10,000 nucleotides of DNA from the NCBI RefSeq assembly GCF_020217025.1, contig NZ_JAIWOF010000147.1:1-10000 (forward strand), written 5' to 3'. The notes below the pieces were generated by a model. That model saw only the letters and a program-made list of their open reading frames with translations, had not been told where the DNA came from and did not search any database. This DNA comes from Flavobacterium sp. (GTDB lineage: Bacteria; Bacteroidota; Bacteroidia; Flavobacteriales; Flavobacteriaceae). The position numbers and the translations under genes were made by a program. Shown in pieces: positions 6,559 through 10,000 of this stretch (its first letter is position 1; every line of letters begins with the position of its first letter).

Positions 6559-7510
6559 TTAATTTTATTTCTTTTTTTGGGGCGTTTATCATTCTTTCCA
6601 AAACTGGAATTGTTTTTGTAATCACAGTCGTCATGTGTTTGGTATCCATCATTTCAAACTCGTCATCAGGTTGGTGATAGAATTGAAAATTTTCAAAATC
6701 GAAAGTTGACACCGTTTGAGCTGGGACATTAAATTCGGTAAAAAACGGATAATTATCAGATGCTCTGAACAACATATATTTGGTTTCTATTGGCAAATAT
6801 CCTACTAATTTCTCACCTGCATACTCGTTTATTAAAGATGCCATATTGGATTTTCCAAAACCAGTTAAATAGAAATCCATTCCTTTGTCTTTCATAGGCA
6901 CTCCAATCATTTCAAAATTGAACATAAAATACAAATCCATTTTTTGTTCTTTCAATTTTGCAGCCAAATGTTTTGATCCTAACAGGCCTTTTTCTTCTGC
7001 TGAAAAGAATACAAAAAGTACACTTCGCTTATTGTTTTTAAATTTTGCGAAATATTTTGCTACTTCGGTTACTGCAGTAGTTCCAGAAGCATTGTCATTT
7101 GCTCCGTTTCCAATATCATCGCCATTTACAGCTGCAATTTTTCCAATATGATCATAATGCGCACCAATAATAACAAATTCATTTTTTAACTCTTTATCGT
7201 TCCCTTCGATATAACCAACTACGTTGTAAGAAGTTTTATCAAAATTAGAAAGTGTATCGCGATACGTTTTAAAATAAGGCTTAATTCCGTTCTCTTTTAA
7301 AAGATTTTCTAAATATACAGTTGCCAATTCAATACCCTCACTACCTGAATCTCTTCCTTCTAGTTCATCCGAAGTTAAATAAGACAAAGTTTTGATTACA
7401 TTTCCTTCTTCAACTTGGTAATTAAAATTAGAAATGTTTTTCGAAGTAACATTGGTTTGTGCATGCAATGACAATCCAACAAAAGAAATTAGGAATATGA
7501 TTTTTTTCAT
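6548..7510 (-). CDS. Exported M28 family zinc metallopeptidase
   Basis: The 320-residue protein starts with a signal peptide (MKKIIFLISFVGLSLHA, probable cleavage near residue 17, before Gln18) and is therefore expected in the periplasm or outside. The peptidase M28 domain follows. Predicted metal and catalytic residues by family pattern are H118 in GAHYDH (116-121), bridging D139 in GNGANDNASG (134-143), E172 and E173 in FFSAEEKGLLGS (168-179), E200 in FNFEMIG (197-203) and H279 in FYHQPDD (277-283). At position 200 most M28 enzymes have Asp (NxDMIG), so Glu here is a noted difference. Family members are aminopeptidases or related hydrolases with two zinc ions. The specific substrate is unknown. 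It is the first gene of the minus-strand group and starts 26 bases after the terminator that follows the PDH genes. Confidence 0.9.
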   Translation of the reverse strand: MKKIIFLISFVGLSLHAQTNVTSKNISNFNYQVEEGNVIKTLSYLTSDELEGRDSGSEGIELATVYLENLLKENGIKPYFKTYRDTLSNFDKTSYNVVGYIEGNDKELKNEFVIIGAHYDHIGKIAAVNGDDIGNGANDNASGTTAVTEVAKYFAKFKNNKRSVLFVFFSAEEKGLLGSKHLAAKLKEQKMDLYFMFNFEMIGVPMKDKGMDFYLTGFGKSNMASLINEYAGEKLVGYLPIETKYMLFRASDNYPFFTEFNVPAQTVSTFDFENFQFYHQPDDEFEMMDTKHMTTVITKTIPVLERMINAPKKEIKLNEK

Positions 7511-7536
7511 AGTTTATAGTTTTAAGTAAAAATAAA

Positions 7537-7561
7537 AAAATCCCGAGTAAATCGGGATTTT
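7537..7561 (-). terminator. Intrinsic terminator after the PDH genes
   Basis: Arms at 7537-7546 (AAAATCCCGA) and 7552-7561 (TCGGGATTTT) form a perfect 10-base-pair stem with a 5-base loop. Read on the minus strand, the hairpin lies 21 bases after the E2 stop codon and is followed by a T-rich run, as expected of a rho-independent terminator. The A-rich left flank is what creates that T-run. On the plus strand the T-run is short, so the hairpin mainly serves the minus strand. Confidence 0.88.
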
Positions 7562-7582
7562 GTATGATAAATTTAACACTTA

Positions 7583-9175
7583 TTAAGCTAACATCGTTAC
7601 TGGATTTTCCATAAACGCTTTGAACGTTTGTAAGAATTGAGCTCCTGTTGCTCCGTCCACTGTTCTGTGATCGCAAGCTAAAGTAACTGTCATTGTGTTT
7701 CCAACAACGATTTGTCCATTTTTAACTACTGGTTTTTCAATAATTGCACCAACAGACAAAATAGCAGAATTTGGTTGATTGATAATCGAAGTAAATGATT
7801 GAATTCCAAACATTCCTAAGTTAGAAATAGTAAATGTACTTCCTTCCATCTCTGCTGGTTGAATTTTCTTAGATTTTGCTTTTCCAGCTAAGTCTTTCAC
7901 ATTTGTACCAATTTGAGTTAAACTCATTTGATCTGTAAATTTCAATACTGGAACCATTAAACCATCTTCAACTGCAACAGCAACACCAATATTCACATGG
8001 TGATTGATAACCATTGCATCTTCTCTCCATTGTGAATTTACTTGTGGATGTTTTTTCAATGCCATCGCACTTGCTTTGATTACCATATCATTGAAAGAAA
8101 CTTTCGTATCTGGTAATCCATTAATCATATTTCTTGAAGCAATTGCATTGTCCATATCCAACTCGATAGTTAAATAATAATGCGGTGCCGTAAATTTAGA
8201 TTCTGACAATCGTCTCGCAATGGTTTTACGCATTTGCGAATTTTTGATTTCTTCTTGGAATACTTCTCCTGCTGGAACAAATGGTTTAACTGCTGCAACT
8301 GCATTTGTAGCTTCTGTAACCGCTTGAGATGGAGTTACAACTGCTGATGGTGAGAAATTCTCCACATCCGATTTTACAATTCTTCCATTCTCACCTGAAC
8401 CTTTTACTTGAGACAAGTTGATTCCTTTGTCTTGGGCAATTTTTTTAGCTAATGGAGAAGCGAAAACTCTACCTGAAGTAGTTTGTTCTACAACTGCTGC
8501 TTCTTGAGCAACTGCTTTTACTTCCTCAACTTTTGGAGCTTCTACAACTGCATCTACTTTATAATTAGCTGCAATTCCTGAAACATCAGTTCCTGCTGGA
8601 CCTAAAATAGCTAAAATTGTATCTACTGGAGCAGAATCACCTTCTTGAACTCCAATATATAATAACGTTCCTGCGTTGAAAGATTCGAATTCCATCGTAG
8701 CTTTATCGGTTTCGATTTCAGCTAAAATATCACCTTCTTTTACAGTATCTCCTACTTTTTTCAACCAAGTTGCAACTGTTCCTGTTGTCATAGTATCTGA
8801 CAAACGAGGCATCGTTACTACTTTCACACCAGCTGGAATTTCAACTGCTGCTGAAGTTGGTTTTGCTTCTTCAACTACTTTTTCTTCTTTAGTTTCTGTA
8901 GCAGTTCCTCCATTTAATAATGCTGAAATATCTTCACCGGCTGCTCCAATAATTGCTAATAAAGAATCTACTGGAGCCGATTGACCTTCTTGAATTCCGA
9001 TGTGTAATAAAACACCGTCATAGAAAGATTCGAATTCCATTGTAGCTTTATCCGTTTCAATTTCGGCTAAAATATCACCTGTTTTGATTGTATCACCCAC
9101 TTTTTTTAACCAAGTTGCTACAACTCCTTCGGTCATCGTATCACTCAAACGGGGCATTGTTATAATTTGTGCCAT
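7583..9175 (-). CDS. pdhC: Pyruvate dehydrogenase complex E2, dihydrolipoamide acetyltransferase
   Basis: The 530-residue E2 subunit takes the acetyl group made by E1 onto lipoyl-lysine and passes it to CoA, forming acetyl-CoA in the cytoplasm. Domain order is lipoyl 1 (about 3-78, lipoyl-lysine K43 in ETDKAT), linker, lipoyl 2 (about 118-193, K158 in ETDKAT), an Ala/Val/Glu-rich linker, peripheral subunit-binding domain (about 236-274, VFASPLAKKIA through GRIVKSDV), a second flexible linker, then the catalytic core (about 305-530). The core carries H503 and D507 in the HRTVDG active-site motif. All key residues are intact. It starts five bases after the E1-alpha stop and is the last gene before the terminator at 7537-7561. 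The SMRK-like start of the core (NSQMRKTIARRL) and the company of E1-alpha favour pyruvate over branched-chain or 2-oxoglutarate complexes. Confidence 0.96.
   Translation of the reverse strand: MAQIITMPRLSDTMTEGVVATWLKKVGDTIKTGDILAEIETDKATMEFESFYDGVLLHIGIQEGQSAPVDSLLAIIGAAGEDISALLNGGTATETKEEKVVEEAKPTSAAVEIPAGVKVVTMPRLSDTMTTGTVATWLKKVGDTVKEGDILAEIETDKATMEFESFNAGTLLYIGVQEGDSAPVDTILAILGPAGTDVSGIAANYKVDAVVEAPKVEEVKAVAQEAAVVEQTTSGRVFASPLAKKIAQDKGINLSQVKGSGENGRIVKSDVENFSPSAVVTPSQAVTEATNAVAAVKPFVPAGEVFQEEIKNSQMRKTIARRLSESKFTAPHYYLTIELDMDNAIASRNMINGLPDTKVSFNDMVIKASAMALKKHPQVNSQWREDAMVINHHVNIGVAVAVEDGLMVPVLKFTDQMSLTQIGTNVKDLAGKAKSKKIQPAEMEGSTFTISNLGMFGIQSFTSIINQPNSAILSVGAIIEKPVVKNGQIVVGNTMTVTLACDHRTVDGATGAQFLQTFKAFMENPVTMLA
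8600..9166 (-). repeat. Duplicated lipoyl-domain coding segment within the E2 gene
   Basis: Bases 8945-9166 (residues 4-77) and 8600-8824 (residues 118-192) encode two very similar lipoyl domains offset by 115 codons. Similarity is high at DNA level too: around the lipoyl-lysine codons both copies contain GAAAGATTCGAATTCCAT on the plus strand. Multiple lipoyl domains are common in E2p. The closeness of the two copies suggests a recent duplication or ongoing gene conversion (inference). Confidence 0.85.
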
Positions 9176-9180
9176 AGTTC

Positions 9181-10000
9181 TTATAATTTATGTGGAATGA
9201 AAGGATAATTTTCTTGTTCGTACACTACATCATATAACTGTTGTGCTTCTGGGAATGGAGATTCTTCAGCGAATTTCTCACATTCAGCCACTAAATCAGC
9301 TACTCTTTGATCGATTGCTTCGATTTCGGCTTCTGTAGCGTAGTTATTTTCTTTGATTACATCTAAAACTTGAATAATTGGATCGATTTTTTTGTATTCT
9401 TCCACTTCTTCTTTCGTTCTATATAATTGTGCATCAGACATTGAGTGTCCTCTGTAACGGTATGTTTTCATTTCTAAGAAAGTTGGTCCGTCTCCACGAC
9501 GCGCTCTTTCCATAGCTTCGTGCATTGCTTCAGCCACTTTTACAGGATTCATTCCGTCAACTGGTCCACAAGGCATTTCGTATCCTAAACCAAGTTTCCA
9601 AATATCAGTATGATTAGCCGTTCTTTCTACAGAAGTTCCCATAGCATAACCGTTGTTTTCAACGATGAATACTACTGGTAATTTCCAGTTCATTGCCATA
9701 TTAAAAGCTTCATGTAAAGAACCTTGACGCGCAGCACCATCTCCAAAATAAGTTAAAGTAACTCCGCCTGTTTCAAAATATTTATCTGCAAAAGCAATAC
9801 CTGCTCCTACTGGGATTTGCGCTCCAACGATACCGTGTCCTCCATAAAAACCATGTTCTTTAGAGAAAATATGCATCGATCCACCCATACCTTTTGAAGT
9901 ACCTGTTACTTTTCCGTACAATTCTGCCATAACTTTTCTTGGATCTACACCCATTCCAATTGGCTGAACGTGGTTACGGTAAGCGGTAATCATTTTATCT
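9181..10000 (-). CDS. pdhA: Pyruvate dehydrogenase E1 component, alpha subunit (N-terminus off the window)
   Basis: The reading frame stays open to base 10000. The Met at 9993 is internal (Asp-Lys precede it), and from the family's usual length of about 330 residues roughly 60 are missing. The visible part carries the thiamine diphosphate motif from GDG (84-86, counted from that Met) to NN (113-114). It also has the family's YRYRGHSMSDAQLYR segment (178-192), equivalent to the loop phosphorylated in mammalian E1-alpha but normally unphosphorylated in bacteria. With E1-beta it decarboxylates pyruvate and acetylates the E2 lipoyl group. The E1-beta gene is not in the window and may lie elsewhere. 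The E2 gene starts five bases after the E1-alpha stop, so the two are co-transcribed toward the terminator at 7537-7561. Confidence 0.95.
   Translation of the reverse strand, partial: DKMITAYRNHVQPIGMGVDPRKVMAELYGKVTGTSKGMGGSMHIFSKEHGFYGGHGIVGAQIPVGAGIAFADKYFETGGVTLTYFGDGAARQGSLHEAFNMAMNWKLPVVFIVENNGYAMGTSVERTANHTDIWKLGLGYEMPCGPVDGMNPVKVAEAMHEAMERARRGDGPTFLEMKTYRYRGHSMSDAQLYRTKEEVEEYKKIDPIIQVLDVIKENNYATEAEIEAIDQRVADLVAECEKFAEESPFPEAQQLYDVVYEQENYPFIPHKL

Noticed and set aside
6885..7151. 88-codon plus-strand open frame inside the M28 peptidase gene
   Set aside because: It is antisense to the catalytic motifs of a clear peptidase, and no domain is recognisable.
7428..7676. 82-codon minus-strand open frame across the terminator
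   Set aside because: It overlaps the E2 3' end, the terminator hairpin and the peptidase start in another frame. It is a chance frame.
8676..8984. 102-codon plus-strand Ser/Thr/Val-rich open frame inside the E2 gene
   Set aside because: It is antisense to the linker and lipoyl coding region, where Ala/Glu/Val codons leave the opposite strand free of stops. There is no independent evidence for it.
1..10000. Mobile element, CRISPR array, tRNA/rRNA, riboswitch or defence system
   Set aside because: No transposase, integrase, regular spaced repeats, tRNA-like cloverleaf or defence-related domains were found on either strand. Nearly all bases belong to recognisable genes.

Overview
The window looks like a chromosomal stretch from a member of the Flavobacteriaceae (Bacteroidota), most likely Flavobacterium or a close relative. 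The DNA is A/T-rich. Genes are packed with gaps of a few bases, and start codons lack clear Shine-Dalgarno sequences. One upstream region carries a Bacteroidota-type -7 box (TAnnTTTG), and the protein set is typical of that family. The genus is inferred from overall protein resemblance and was not tested by a search.

Left part, plus strand (1-2578): the last 36 codons of a FabH-like ketoacyl-ACP synthase III, then a small SAM-methyltransferase-like protein and a family 2 glycosyltransferase. Eight bases later comes an unusually A/T-rich gene for a probably exported TPR-type protein of unknown function. The middle (2671-4187, plus) encodes the permease and ATPase of an MlaFE-type lipid transporter, coupled by a one-base stop/start overlap.

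At 4187/4190 the plus-strand genes meet a minus-strand group tail to tail, with only two bases between the stop codons. That group, read from 7510 down to 4190, encodes an exported M28 metallopeptidase, a short-chain dehydrogenase, a SprT-like putative metalloprotease (TTG start) and mannose-1-phosphate guanylyltransferase. Spacing and overlaps suggest one transcript.

A clear intrinsic terminator at 7537-7561 separates this group from the pyruvate dehydrogenase genes to its right, also on the minus strand: E2 with two lipoyl domains (7583-9175), preceded by E1-alpha (9181 to beyond the right edge).

Functionally the window mixes cell-envelope genes (MlaFE, GDP-mannose supply, a glycosyltransferase, fatty-acid-type condensation) with central metabolism (PDH). 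There is no CRISPR array, insertion sequence, tRNA, rRNA, prophage or recognisable defence system. No gene-free stretch exceeds about 100 bases. I found no convincing undescribed system. The items most worth a second look are the A/T-rich orphan at 1565-2578, the loss of zinc-ribbon cysteines in the SprT-like protein, an Asp-to-Glu change at a predicted metal ligand in the M28 peptidase, and short tandem repeats around the first promoter.
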